Shown: positions 48,835 to 59,844, counted from the stretch's first letter. The stretch: DNA of 64,000 nucleotides from Adiantum capillus-veneris (GCA_014529385.2 CM043967.1:8708501-8772500); one strand, 5' to 3'. Notes: a model not told the origin generated them from the letters alone. Translations and numbers: made by a program.

Positions 48835-49456
48835 CACCATTGTACCATGAAAAGATAATAATGGAAAAAGTTATTATTTTTAGCAGTTTTCCAAATTCTG
48901 TCAGTGCCATGATGTTTAAAATGTTATAAAGCTTCCAAAAGTGAATTAAAATAATTTTTGTGAAAAATTTCCAAAAATAGTAAGTTTTTGGTCACCCGAC
49001 CTGTCTAGTTTTGACCGTCTCGAAAAACTGCATCCGTACCTCGAATTTGAAAAAAATGCATTTTCGGACCCCGGGGACTGCTAAATATGGTAGGTACTCG
49101 GACATATACGCCTTAGTTAGAGCTTAGTATAGCAATTTATGGCATTAAATTTCGACTCGTATGGCCCATTTTAGCCTAAAACCAATTTTTCATAAGGTTG
49201 AGCGGGGAGGCACCGGGGCTCGAAGCTCTGTGGGAAAAGGTCCCAGGCCACTCAGAGCCTGCTTTAGCAGCTAGGGGGCGCCCTCTTGTCTTTTGGGAGT
49301 TGTGGGAGAGTTTCCAAGCTTGAGAGAGAGTGTGAGAGTCAGTTAGACTAGCTAACTGGACACTTGGTCGGCATGTAATTGGACTTGCCATGCATGAAGG
49401 GAGTGCTCATTCAGATGCAAATAGCAAGCCTAGTCGATTTTCAGCATGGAGAGGCC

Positions 49457-49464
49457 TATTTAAG
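49457..49464 (+). promoter_or_regulatory. TATA-like box, gypsy C 5' LTR
   Basis: TATTTAAG in GGCCTATTTAAGAGTG, about 190 bp after the GGGGGCGCC motif and before (CA)n at about 49474-49520. It occupies the same place as the TATAAATAGG box of the 3' LTR. Confidence 0.5.
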
Positions 49465-50201
49465 AGTGTGCTCACACACACACACACACACACACATACA
49501 TGCTCACACACACACACACTTACACAGACACCTTGGGGAGGTCTCTTAATTCCTCATCTATTATGCTTAATCCCAGCTATATTTTCTCAATAGCTGCTCT
49601 AATTCTCCATATCATTATTCTATTACATAATCATCATCCAATAGTTAATTATGCAACCATTAATCTCTCTTAATCATATATTAATGCATGATTAGTAAGC
49701 AAAAATCTCCCACTAGTCAGCATAGTAATTAATTGTCAAGCCGGTAATGATGTAGATTTGGTCAAACTCATTCTATTACCACATAATATTGGTGTAGCTA
49801 AGTTAGATTAAATTTACTCATAGATTAAGATGTAATTAAGGAAAAATTTAATCCGTCATTAAGCCATTAATAAGGGATTTTTCTCTCACCTATGCATATG
49901 GTGATTTTGCATCTTTATATTTACATTAGGAAGGTGATTGAACTTGTCTAATTCACTCTCTAGTAATTTAATTAGTAAAATTTTGAAATTTTTAATTATC
50001 TAAGCCAAGTGATAAACTTTAGAGACGGTTCCCATAGGACAAGTAAAGTATTATCCATAAAATTACTATGTCTCGAAGGAAAATCTAACCCTCTGGTATA
50101 AGAAGGATTGTTTAGTGATTCTAATCTGTCATCTTGATTGTTATGATACTCATGAACATTAGCTCTTTTCTCCAAGTTGTCAATTAAGTAGTGAGTGTAA
50201 A

Positions 50202-50341
50202 ATGGCCCCGGTAAAGAGAAATCGCTTCGGTGGTGCCCACGACCGCGAGGTAGGAACGAGCAACGTGAATGGGAAAGAAAAGCTCCCATGGACGAACAAG
50301 TACCGGCCATCTCACGGGCCAATGACGAGGAAATGGAGGAG
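50202..50341 (+). CDS. Short basic exon-like ORF 1 in the gypsy C 5' LTR
   Basis: Starts MAPVKRNRFGGAHDREVGTS, then goes out of frame relative to the left-arm copy, which has one more base (NVEWERKAPMDEQVPA). A donor-like GGAG/GTAGGT follows at 50342. It resembles the second ORF at 51093 in start (MAP then basic residues), acidic middle and a following donor site. It may be a decayed gag N-terminal exon. Confidence 0.4.
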
Positions 50342-51092
50342 GTAGGTCACATTTTTATTTAAGTTTGTTTAATTTAACAATGCATATGATAAGTTAGGAA
50401 AGAACATATCTCTAAACATGTTGGAGAAATCCGACGAAAACCTCGGCATTTCAATTCAATTGTATATTAAATTCTAAGTAGGAAAGAATGGTTGATGGAT
50501 ATACTATTTGAAATAGGAAAGAATGTCTGCTAGGGAAAATTTAGCTCGGCATACTCATTTCTATTTCCAATGTTGATACTAGTCCGAACCCCCTCCTGAT
50601 CAGGGGACAAAGTTCCTGGTTAAGGGCTCTTAAATCCATGACTGCTGGTTAAGCGGTGGATACCCACGACTGCTAATTAAGCGGTGGGAACCCACGTCTT
50701 GCTTTCTATGCGGTGGGAATGTCCATGTCGTGCTTTCTATGCGGTGGACATACCTAGTTGTATGGGCAGCTAGGCGACAACGGGAGGAGAAAATAAATAG
50801 AAATAATACTAAGCTCAAAATAAGCAAATTCTAAGATTAAAATTCGATGGGAAAATTAGGAAAAAGATATAGAAAATTATAAGAAAATTAGGAGAGCTTA
50901 GAAAACCCTTAGGGAAGCTGTGAAAAAAGTTATCATGCCTATATAGACAAATAAGAAATTACTAGTCAAGAATTTACCAATTAAGACTACAAATTTAACT
51001 TAGATTTGGGTAAAATTGGATACAAAGCTTAAGTCTAGCTTTTGGATAATTTACGTAATGATTAGACGTCCTTTTTATAAGGATAAGAAGTT

Positions 51093-51254
51093 ATGGCACC
51101 TAAAAGGAGCCGAGCCAATCCTACATCTGATGATGAGGGCAGAACTCTAAAAAGAACTAGAGCATCACACGACGATGAAGCTGGGCCTAGTAGTAAGCCT
51201 ACGAAGGAGAGTCTTCAGGCGCCAGTGCAGCTGCAGATGGCCGATCAATCCCAG
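51093..51254 (+). CDS. Short basic exon-like ORF 2 in the gypsy C 5' LTR
   Basis: MAPKRSRANPTSDDEGRTLK begins a hydrophilic stretch with a bipartite-like basic pattern, ending QMADQSQ at a donor-like CCAG/GTGGGC (51255). If spliced to CCAACAG/GCCTAC (52551/52552), the frame stays open into AYCKSMDFNTRF and the 52567 ORF. The intron would cover the LTR end and the primer site. The same ORF is in the 3' LTR at 56793, where the donor reads CCAA/GTGGGC. It is conserved in three copies, with most changes tolerated. Gag function is inference. Confidence 0.45.
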
Positions 51255-52380
51255 GTGGGCTTCCCATTATTCAATTAAGTTTTTAAATAGTTTAAGTTCT
51301 TTTATAAGTTAGCATTGCATACGTAAGGAGTAATTAAGAATCAGAAAAGGAATAATTGACAAAAAAAGGAAGGTAGCTTCCAATGTGCATTTGTTTATGA
51401 TATAGGAAAGAATTGTTTGGTTAAAACTGGTTGAGTTAGGAAAGATATGATTGATCATCCTTAAGACAGATTGTCTCAAGACACCTCCGACTCCTTGGTA
51501 TAAATTGATGATAATGATGGCTTTCCAGCCACGGATAAGTCGGTTACCCCCATGAACGATGAGTTTCTACTCCGTGTCATGTCTTGATGTTTCTACATAA
51601 GTTAGGATACCGTTTTTATCCTAGGGGAGCCGCCCGGTTGTATGGGCAATTGGTTTGGTGTATGGGCACCCGGAACCTTGGGTGGGGGTTTATCCACTCC
51701 GGATTGTGAATAAGACATGGGTGCCATTTTTTCACCCTTAGGTGATCTTAAGACAAAAAGAGTACTAGTCATGGTTATTATGGGCAATGTTTGGATTGAC
51801 AGTATCCTGTCTTAAGTTTAAAGATGTCTGTTTTCTAAAAGAATGCTTTCAATGTTGTCTTTAATAATTGATTGAAGGAATTACTATGACGGAAGTTAAA
51901 AGAAACTATTATTTTAAGTATTAAAACAATGTGATAGTAATTAGAAAACAAAAGAATCATGTGTGAATGCGGGGTGGTAAGTGGGGATTGACTAAGGTTG
52001 TCAATCATGGACGGGTGGACCTGATTAGTCAAGTAACTATCCATCCCTGCGCGCTAAAAACGTTTAGAAAACTCCTTCACTTGGAAGAGGAGTCCACCAG
52101 CGGCTGTGCCCTCACATCTGTTAGGGGGAAAAAAAAGTTGGTTGAGGATACCTTAGCTCAACTTGTGGAAGTTATAGGGCCGAAATAGTTTTGAACTTTT
52201 AATATATTGTCCCGTTTTCGCTGCGAGACAGGACTAGGTCTTCTTCTAAGGCTATAGACCCAAGCCATTGTCAATGGTAAAGGTCTATTCCTTGGATTTT
52301 TCTTGTTTAGAGACTCTGATTTTTATCAGACCTAGAGACCTGTCCCGATCTTGGTATTGGCGGGTTGGGGATCTCACAAG

Positions 52381-52393
52381 TGGTATCATAGCG
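52381..52393 (+). promoter_or_regulatory. Primer-binding site of gypsy C
   Basis: TGGTATCATAGCG two bases after the LTR end. It differs at one position from TGGTATCAGAGC, the usual plant site complementary to initiator tRNA-Met. Confidence 0.85.
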
Positions 52394-52551
52394 TGTGTTA
52401 ATTAAAGTCTTGGACCTAGAGAAAAGTTTAAGGTATTTGGTTGAAATAAGTGATCTGTGACAAATTCAAATTAAAGACGTATTTAATTGAAAAGAGGGAG
52501 AGAAAGAAAGAGAGAGAATTATCCCCATCTTTGTAGGAAGATTTCCAACAG

Positions 52552-52860
52552 GCCTACTGCAAATCCATGGATTTTAACACTAGGTTTATGAGAGCTTGCC
52601 TATCCCGACACTATTCAATGCGGAAAAGTGTGATGAAATGGCTAGATAATAGATTTTCTCCTTCCACTTGGAGGATCAGCTGGTCAGGATCTGGTGGAAT
52701 TTTCTTCATTGATGCGGGAGAGTTAGAAGGTTTAGGACTAAATATGAAGAGACTCAAATGGACTGACGATCTTCAAGTGATTGAAGTATACTTTTTCATT
52801 GGAACGGAGAATCTAGAGGAAACCTTTTTAATAGATGATGTCCAAGTATCACAAGATTAG
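52552..52860 (+). CDS. Unrecognised gypsy C internal ORF (gag position)
   Basis: A 97-codon frame from the ATG at 52567, open upstream to the acceptor-like CAACAG at 52551. Motifs: LSRHYSMRKSVMKWLDNRF, WRISWSGSGGIFFIDAGELE, LQVIEVYFFIGTENLEETF. I recognise no domain. It lies 170 bp after the primer site, where gag starts. It is short for gag and may be its N-terminal fragment left after internal deletion. It is well conserved in the left arm (ORF from LSRHYSMRK). Confidence 0.5.
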   Translation, partial: AYCKSMDFNTRFMRACLSRHYSMRKSVMKWLDNRFSPSTWRISWSGSGGIFFIDAGELEGLGLNMKRLKWTDDLQVIEVYFFIGTENLEETFLIDDVQVSQD

Positions 52861-53799
52861 TGGGTGTTTGATCAGGTGTCTAAAGTAACCTACCCAGGTA
52901 GAATTAGGCCCATAGGTGTAGGCCCTAGTTTAATGGACCAAAAGATGTTTGTATATTTTGATTCTATATCTGATCCACCCAAAGTCCACAAGATTCTAGT
53001 ATAGGATTGTTGTCACCCTGTACATAGTAGGAAGAGCAAGAGGAGCAAGAGTTTATGCAATCATGGGAGAACCAACCTTATGAATGAGGAAGATAAAAGA
53101 GCCACTCACTTGGCCATAGTTAGCAATCCTAGAGCTTTGTAAACCAATATAAATCAATAATGTAAAACTTTGAGTTACTTATATATTATAATGGTATACA
53201 TGATTTTCTTTTCTAAAGTTACTTAATGAATCTAAAGTTAAGTTAGTATTCAATCAAGAAATTAAGGATTGATCTAGCAAATGAGACAGAGGTTCTCAAT
53301 AGTATGAAAAGAATTTGAATCTTGAGATTGAGATAGTTATTAAGAAACCAACTCACATTCTTTATGCACATGATAGCCTTCCTTGAAAAATGACCTAGAT
53401 ATGAAAGTATTAATACGAGACAATAGGAAGCCAAAAAGAACTCTTGGTATGATACTTCTTAAAACTCTTTACATATTGTTGGTCAACTAGATTAGCGCAC
53501 AGAGGAGGTACCGCTGGCGCAATGGTGGAAGCTTGTGCCAAATGTAGATTGCTCAGAATAGCAAGAACACGCCGAGCGCGTTCAGATTGGCAAAGCTGAA
53601 ATACATAATACTTGTCGAACGTTGATTGCTCTGAATGGTCAGTTAGACCGAGCGCGTTCATGTTGACAAGGTGGATATATGGATTTTTTATGGAATTGAT
53701 TTAACCTGGTTTTTGAGATGATACAAATGGTTTGTAAAGGTTTTTAAGATGGGCTCAACATTGAGAGTTTCCTGAGGAAAAATTGACTAGCAAGTAACT
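52861..53799 (+). other. Non-coding interior of gypsy C
   Basis: No recognisable gag, protease, RT, RNase H or integrase core. A phrase CGAGCGCGTTCA occurs twice (about 53574 and 53650) within a short direct repeat. The expected 4-5 kb of gag-pol is missing, so the element is internally deleted and cannot move alone. Confidence 0.65.
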
Positions 53800-53952
53800 C
53801 CAACCAGATTGTATTCTTGATACTAGGGAAAGAAGTCTGCAAAACAGAGTAATCAGAGAACATTTAGTAAAATGGAGGAACTACCCCACTGAAGACGCCA
53901 CATGGGAGGACGAAGTATCACTTTTCAAAGGTTTCCCCAAATTCGGTTGAGA
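53800..53952 (+). pseudogene. Chromodomain remnant of gypsy C integrase
   Basis: One open frame reads CILDTRERSLQNRVIREHLV, then KWRNYPTEDATWEDEVSLF and KGFPKFG before a TGA at 53950-53952. This is a chromodomain-type ending as found on integrases of plant chromoviruses, where it guides insertion to chromatin. Only this C-terminal end of pol survives. It sits right before the polypurine tract and 3' LTR, as expected, and identifies gypsy C as a chromovirus derivative. Confidence 0.85.
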
Positions 53953-53972
53953 TAAGGACATCTCAATTTCTT

Positions 53973-53981
53973 AAGTTGGGG
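53973..53981 (+). promoter_or_regulatory. Polypurine tract candidate of gypsy C
   Basis: AAGTTGGGG directly precedes TGATTGTAAGG, the proposed LTR start. It is short and contains two T, so confidence is moderate. Confidence 0.5.
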
Positions 53982-54439
53982 TGATTGTAAGGTTTTCAGT
54001 TTCTGAAACTTTGAAATTGTACAATGCCTGATCAAATTAACTTGGTTGTTAAGAAAACATTGTAAAATAATCCAACTATGACAAACATTGGTATTTTTGG
54101 AACCGTAACCAGAGCTTTACTATGGTTAGAATTTTTCAGAACCGAATTCCAATAAAATCTGGAAAAGTTACGGGCTCTGAAAGGTTACACTATGAATCTA
54201 ATTAGTTAAAATTGAATGGTTTCAGTAATTATTACTGCTAGACTTTTTATCCTAAGGTTCTAGAAATTGCCGATATTTTCAAATTTAATCATTAAAAGTT
54301 AAGAAAAATAGTAGAATCGATTCTAGAAGCTGGGGGGGCTGTGTGGGGTTGTGATGAACCTGCTCAGGGCAGATTTAGCAGTAGGGGGCGCCATCTTGAG
54401 CCTGGGGGCTGCTATAAGACCTTGTGAGTGCCAAAAACC

Positions 54440-54449
54440 TATAAATAGG
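54440..54449 (+). promoter_or_regulatory. TATA box, gypsy C 3' LTR
   Basis: TATAAATAGG, 60 bp after TTTAGCAGTAGGGGGCGCC. It is also present on the minus strand in the left arm. Confidence 0.6.
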
Positions 54450-54879
54450 ACCCCTTGCTTCACAACTTCAGGCAGACTCGGAGCCTTGGCAAATTCTCTC
54501 TCATCTAGAGGGACCTCTTCTCAAAAATCACTAGAAAGCAAAGCTCTAGTTGGTTAATCAATGGTAATTAGCACTAATTCTTTTTAATTAGTAAAACTAT
54601 GTTAATCTATTTATATTTTCTTAATTAACTAAAGATTAAACCTATTTATACTCTAAACATTCTCTCCTGATTCTAAATTCTCTTGATTATTGAGATTAAG
54701 CTTAAGAATACTAATCTAATTAATTATTATATTATAATAAGATTGAAATTACTCATTCTAACCATAAATTAATGATAATTATACTAATTAGATTTAGATT
54801 AATATGAGATAATTATTAGAGCTGTGAAAGACTGTCAAAATGCTAGAAAAATTATCTTTTAATTTTTTGAGTAATTATT

Positions 54880-56260
54880 GTAATTATTTAAGCAGAATTA
54901 CGCTGTTTTTAAGGGAAAATTAAAGGAAAAAATGATCAAACTAATCCAAAAAGCTTTGAGATAATTATCAAAAGTAAAAAACATCTTAAGGAGCTTGTGA
55001 TATTTATCTTAACCTCAGCTAATTACTTTAACTAGTTATCCCATCAGAAAAACACTATTTTTAAGAAAAAATAGCAAACCAATCCAAAAAGCTTTGAGAT
55101 AATTATCAGAGGTAAAACTCATCTTAAGAAACGTGTGATAATTTATCTTCACCTTATATAATTAGTTTAACTAATTATATCAGCAAAAAAACACTATTTT
55201 TAAGAAAAATAAAAAGAGAAAAATAGCAAACTAATTCAAAAAGCTTTGAGATAATTATCAGAGGTAAAAATCATCTTAACAAACAAGTGATAATTATCTT
55301 AACTATAGATAATTAGATTAGCTAATTATCTTAGTAGAAAAACATTATTTTTAAGGAAAGATTAAAGGGCAAAATAGCAAATTTAACTAAAAAGATTTGA
55401 GACAATTTTCAAAGGTAAAACACATCTTAAAAAACCGGTAATAATTATCTTAACCACAGATAATTAGTTTAGCTAATATCTTAGTAGAAAAACATTGTTT
55501 TTAAAGAAAAATTAAAGGGAAAAAATAGCAAATTACACTAAAAAGATTTGAGATAATTTTCATAAGTAAAATACACCATTAGAGACCTATGATAATTAGC
55601 TTAACCATATAAAGTTAATTAAGCTAATTATCTTAGTTAAAAGACCCTATTTTTGAAGATAAATTAAAGGGGAAAATTAGTAAATTATAATATATGATTA
55701 CATACTATTTATTTATGTCAAGATTGAAAAATTAGTATAGATATTTATTTGAGTCAAATTATACTAATTTTAGATTAAAAAAAAGTAAAGGGGGAATTTA
55801 GTAAATCATGTTACATGATTACATGCTATTTTCTGAAGCTATATTACATCATGAAAAATCCGTGATAATTATGTCAAGGCTAGAAAATTAGTGTAGATAT
55901 TTATGTGAGTCAAATTATACTAATTTTAGATAAAAAGTAAAGGGAAAAAATAGTAAATCATGTAGATGATTACATGCTACTTATCAGAGTTAGATTACAT
56001 AATAAAGAGGCCATGATAATTATATCATGGTTAGAAAAGTAGTATAAATATTTATCTAAGTCAAAATATACTAGTTCTAACTAAAAACTAAAGAGGAAAA
56101 TTAGTAAATCATGTGATATGATTACATGCTATTTATCATTGTTAGATAACATGATGAAGAGGCCATGATAATTATATCAAGGTTAAAAAAGTAGTATGGA
56201 TATTTATCTAAGTCAAATTATACTAATTTTAGCTAAAAATTAAAGATAAAAATTAGATAA
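54880..56260 (+). repeat. AT-rich tandem repeats of about 140 bp in the gypsy C LTR
   Basis: Two related families of diverged tandem units. The first (about 54900-55650) repeats AAACACTATTTTTAAG...AAAAAGCTTTGAGATAATTATC with a spacing of about 140-150 bp, at least five times. The second (about 55660-56260) repeats TTAGTAAATCATGT...GATTACATGCTATTT at about 55680, 55800, 55950, 56102. The outer inverted-repeat edge (56140) lies inside the second family. The left arm has the mirror copy at 33416-34690. Confidence 0.85.
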
Positions 56261-56792
56261 TTGATTTGAAAAATTAAAACATAATTACCAAAGGTCAAAA
56301 ACATCCTTATCTACTTGTGATAATTATATCATTGTTAATTAGTGAGTTTAAAAAATCATAATTGACTAAAAGTTCTATTTTTAGCAAAAGATTAATTAAA
56401 ATAAATAGATTTGCGGTCAAAAGTTTTTAAGAAAATTATAGTAAATGTAAATCTATGATATAAAGTTGAGGAAATTAAATCTTTAAGAGACAATAAATAG
56501 AAATAATATTAAGCTCAAAATAAGCAGATTCCAAGCTTAAAATTCGATAGGGAAATTAGGAAAAAGATATAGAAAATTATAAGAAAAATAGGAGATCTTA
56601 GAAAACCCTTAGGGAAGCTGTGGAAAAAGTTATCATGCCTATATAGACAAATAAGAAATTACTAGTCAAGAATTTACCAATTAAAACTACAAATTTAACC
56701 TAGATTTGGGTAAAATTGGATACAAAGGTTAAGTCTAGCTTTTGGATAATTTACCTAATGATTAGACGTCCTTTTTATAAGGATAAGAAGTT

Positions 56793-56954
56793 ATGGCACC
56801 TAAAAGGAGCCGAGCCAATCCTACATCTAATGATGAGGGCAGAGCTCTAAAAAGAACTAGAGCATCGCATGACGATGAAGCTGGGCCTAGTAGTAAGCCT
56901 ACGGAGAAGAGTCTTCAGGCGCCAGTGCAGCTGCAGATGACCGATCAATCCCAA
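56793..56954 (+). CDS. Short basic exon-like ORF in the gypsy C 3' LTR
   Basis: Copy of 51093-51254 with a few changes (NPTSNDEGRALKRTRASHDD). The donor-like site reads CCAA/GTGGGC instead of CCAG/GTGGGC. Confidence 0.4.
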
Positions 56955-58092
56955 GTGGGCTTCCCATTATTCAATTAAGTCTTTAAATAGTTTAAGTTCT
57001 TTTATAAGTTAGCATTGCATACGTAAGGAGTAAGTAAGAATCAGAAAAGGAATAATTGACCAAAAAACGGAAGGTAGCTTCCAATGTGCATTTGTTTATA
57101 ATGTAGGAAAGAATTGTTTGGGTTAAAACTGGTTGAGTTAGGAAAGATATGATTGATCATCCTTAAGACAGCTTGTCTCAAGACACCTCCGACTCCTTGG
57201 TATAAATTGATGATAATGATGACTTTTCAGTCACGAATAAGTCGGTTACCCCCATGAACGATTAGTGTCTACTCCGTGTCATGTCTTGATGTTTCTACAT
57301 AAGTTAGGATACCGTTTTTATCCTAGGGGAGCCGCCCGGTTGTATGGGCAATTGGTTTGGTGTATGGGCACCCGGAACCTTGGGTGGGGGTTTATCCACT
57401 CCGGATTGTGAATAAGGAATGGGTGCCGTTTTTTCACCCTTAGGTGATCTTGAAACAAGAAGAGTACTGGTCATGGTTATTATGGACAATGTTTGGATTG
57501 ACAGTACCCTGTGTTAAGTTTAAAGATGTTTGTTTTCTAAAAGAATGCTTTCAATGTTGTCTTTAATAATTGATTGAAGGAATTACTATGACGGAAAGTT
57601 AAAAGAAACTATTATTTTAAGTATTAAAACAATGTGATAGTAATTAGAAAACAAAAGAATCATGTGTGAGTGCGGGGTGGTAAGTGGGGATCGACTAAGG
57701 TTGTCAATCATGGACGGGTGGACCTGATTAGTCAGGTAACTATCCATCCCTACGCGCTAAAAACGTTTAGAAAACTTTTCACTTGAAAGAGGAGTCCAAC
57801 AGCGGCTGTGGCCCTCATATCTGTTAGGGGAAAAAAGCGTTGGTTGAGGATACCTTAGCTCAACTTGTGGAAGTTATAGGGCCGAAATAGTTTTGAACTT
57901 TTAATATATTGTCCCGTTTTCGCTGCGAGACAGGACTAGGTCTTCTTCTAAGGCTATAGACCCAAGCCATTGTCAATGGTAAAGGTCTATTCCTTGGATT
58001 TTTCTTGTTTAGAGACTCTGACTTTTATCAGACCTAGAGACTTGTCAAGGATCCCATCCCGATCTTGGTATTGGCGGATTGGGGATCTCACA

Positions 58093-58670
58093 TGTGCAAC
58101 CAATCTTTGTTTTGCTGTATACCTTGCTTTTGCTAGATATTGTGTAATGTGTTTTCCTAAACGAGTTTCTCCAATCACAACTAAACTTGACCGCTCTAAA
58201 CAAGCTCATTTTTTAGCTTGTAAATAGGAGGACTTTGTCTTTTCTCTTGTATTGATATCTTTGACCATTGGCCAAATTTGGGTGCCTTTCTAAATGCATT
58301 CTTCTTCCACTCCGACTTGTCATACGTAGAGAGTCCTATACCATGAAGTTCTTGAGTGAGATGTTGCTCTTCAGTTGGGAAAGTATGAGGTCTTGAGTTA
58401 TCCCTGTAAGAAATGGTAGAGAGAGAAAATAATTTTTATTTTTGAAAAACTGAACAAGGAATTTTAAAACTCAAAATTGGGGGGAAACCTTTATATTTTT
58501 ACTGGGTGCACGCGATGTTCCTTTTTGGGGGCCCGCATGTAGTGTCATTTCAAGTCTCTTGGGAATGTGTCCCTTTCCCCAAAATTCTCCCTCCCAATGC
58601 ACTATTTTTCTCTTTTGGTCCAAATTTCAAGTTTCCCTCTGCTCATTCGGTCCTTTCTCTGCGTCTTTCT
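58093..58670. other. Flank between gypsy C and the solo LTR
   Basis: No firm gene. An open frame ends at 58227 with CFPKRVSPITTKLDRSKQAH; its earlier part lies in the LTR, so coding is doubtful. The target duplication of gypsy C (5 bp after 58092, TGTGC) cannot be checked because the left LTR edge is not defined. Confidence 0.4.
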
Positions 58671-58754
58671 TGTTAGGAAATAAGACATAGCTAAATAGAT
58701 AATTGAGTAGATTACTTAATGGAGAGAGACAGATTTATATACACGAGATTATAG

Positions 58755-58803
<49 letters not shown>

Positions 58804-59527
58804 CACGATATACGTGGTTCACCGAATGTGGGCTACGTCCACGGGAAAGCAGCCACTCAATAGCTTTAGTACTTCAAAACAAGAAGTATTTTACAAAGGG
58901 ATTATACCCTTAATGGAGCTCCCGCCTTGCTTCACTCTCACCACCTCACACTCACCTTGTTGCATCAACTTCACACTATGAAATGTGTGTAGAAATGGCC
59001 TCCTTTTATAGGCCAAAAGGGCTGCCCTCTCTTATGAGAGACAGCCATGTGTAGCCGCCCTTGTGCGAATAAGTCCAAATCGGACCCTCCAATCCGCCCA
59101 TGTGTGGCCGCCCTTGAGAAGACAAGTCCGCTTTTGAATTCGGCCACCGGCCATTGAATTCGGCTACCGGCCACCGGCCATTGACTTCCGACCACCGGCC
59201 ACCGACCATTGACTTCCGACCACCGGCCATCGGCCATTGACTACCGGCGGCCACCGGCCAACCGACCGGTTGTTTTCCGACCACTTTCCGGCCGCCGTCC
59301 GGCCATAATATTCCGGCAAAAAAGAATATTCCGGCAAAAAAAAAGGTCTCGGGGGCCTCCGCCCCCGAGGCCTTTAAAGTTGCCCCTGATTCTTGTCCGT
59401 GAAAATTTTGAATTCCGGTGAGTGATTTTCCTTCACGCACGATGGCTTCTCCTCATAATGGGGGCCTTACAAATGTGCGCTTTTACCACAGAAAATTAAA
59501 AGGGTAAATCAGGTTCCATACTTAACA
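58671..59527 (-). repeat. Solo LTR of the copia 1/2 family
   Basis: It starts TGTTAGGAAAT and ends TACTTAACA, the reverse complement of the copia LTR ends. Flanks are TTTCT (58666-58670) and TTTCT (59528-59532), a perfect 5-bp target duplication, so it is a complete solo LTR made by LTR-LTR recombination. It holds an intact TATA box (complement of TATAAAAG near 59003), a (GA)n at about 58757-58799 and an expanded CCGGCCATTGACTTCCGACC minisatellite at about 59140-59260. Confidence 0.92.
59140..59275. repeat. GGCCGGTGGCC-type minisatellite in the solo LTR
   Basis: About five units built from ACCGGCCATTGACTTCCGAC, 15-32 bp each. In copia 1 the same LTR place has a shorter array, and in copia 2 it is nearly lost, so the array length varies between family members. 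Confidence 0.8.
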
Positions 59528-59844
59528 TTTCTCTGCACCATATTCAAATCATCATCTTCCCCAAATCATCTCCATGAATCCTACTAAAAGAGGTATCTAT
59601 CATCTCCATGTCAAGTTGGAAGATGAATATTCCCCTCACCACAAAAGAAATAGGCTTTGTGAAACTTCTCGAAGCATTGAGATTAGAACAAAAGAAGCAC
59701 ATTGATTTGTGGACAAATGGTAGATTGTATCCCTTAGACCCCATCATCAAATGCACCCACCATTGTTCAATTGTTCTTCATTGATGAGATTTGTAGGAGA
59801 GGGTATGAAAAGGCTATTAGGCTATAAACAAAACCTTGTAGCAG

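Larger units (their letters stand above)
48835..52378 (+). repeat. 5' LTR of gypsy C, long and apparently chimeric
   Basis: The 3' edge GGGGATCTCACA (52378) is followed by the primer site at 52381. The last 1.6 kb (from about 50795) match the 3' LTR (56495-58092) closely. The first part does not match it end to end but has equivalent parts: TTTAGCAGCTAGGGGGCGCC (49264) against TTTAGCAGTAGGGGGCGCC (54375), and a TATTTAAG box (49457) against TATAAATAG (54440). I infer a chimera of two related LTR types. The left edge at 48835 is where pol homology stops; no TG terminus was fixed. Confidence 0.65.
46362..56140. repeat. Right arm of the inverted repeat
   Basis: Reverse complement of 33416-43164, separated by a spacer of 3197 bp. 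It begins inside gypsy D gag and ends inside AT-rich tandem repeats of the gypsy C 3' LTR. The elements in this arm read on the plus strand and, unlike the left arm, continue past both arm edges (gag to the left, LTR end to the right), so this side looks like the source copy. Confidence 0.95.
53982..58092 (+). repeat. 3' LTR of gypsy C (about 4.1 kb)
   Basis: It runs from TGATTGTAAGG after the polypurine tract to GGGGATCTCACA at 58092, giving the TG...CA ends of an LTR. It has the GGGGGCGCC motif (54380), a TATAAATAGG box (54440), an AT-rich tandem-repeat zone (54880-56260) and the MAPKRSRANP ORF (56793). From about 56495 it is nearly the same as the end of the 5' LTR. LTRs this long are known in plant chromoviruses of the Tekay/Del type. 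Confidence 0.75.

Noticed and set aside
54351-54557. A 68-codon plus-strand frame, mirrored at 35019-35201
   Set aside because: It overlaps the GGGGGCGCC motif and TATA box of the gypsy C LTR and has no family resemblance. It is conserved only because the inverted-repeat arms are.
33416-56140. The inverted repeat as one foldback transposon
   Set aside because: The arms end inside other elements (gag on one side, LTR repeats on the other), show no terminal motif and no target duplication. Segmental inverted duplication fits better.
57970-58227. An 85-codon frame crossing the end of the gypsy C LTR
   Set aside because: Two thirds of it are LTR sequence, and the remaining part has no recognisable match or conserved copy in the window.
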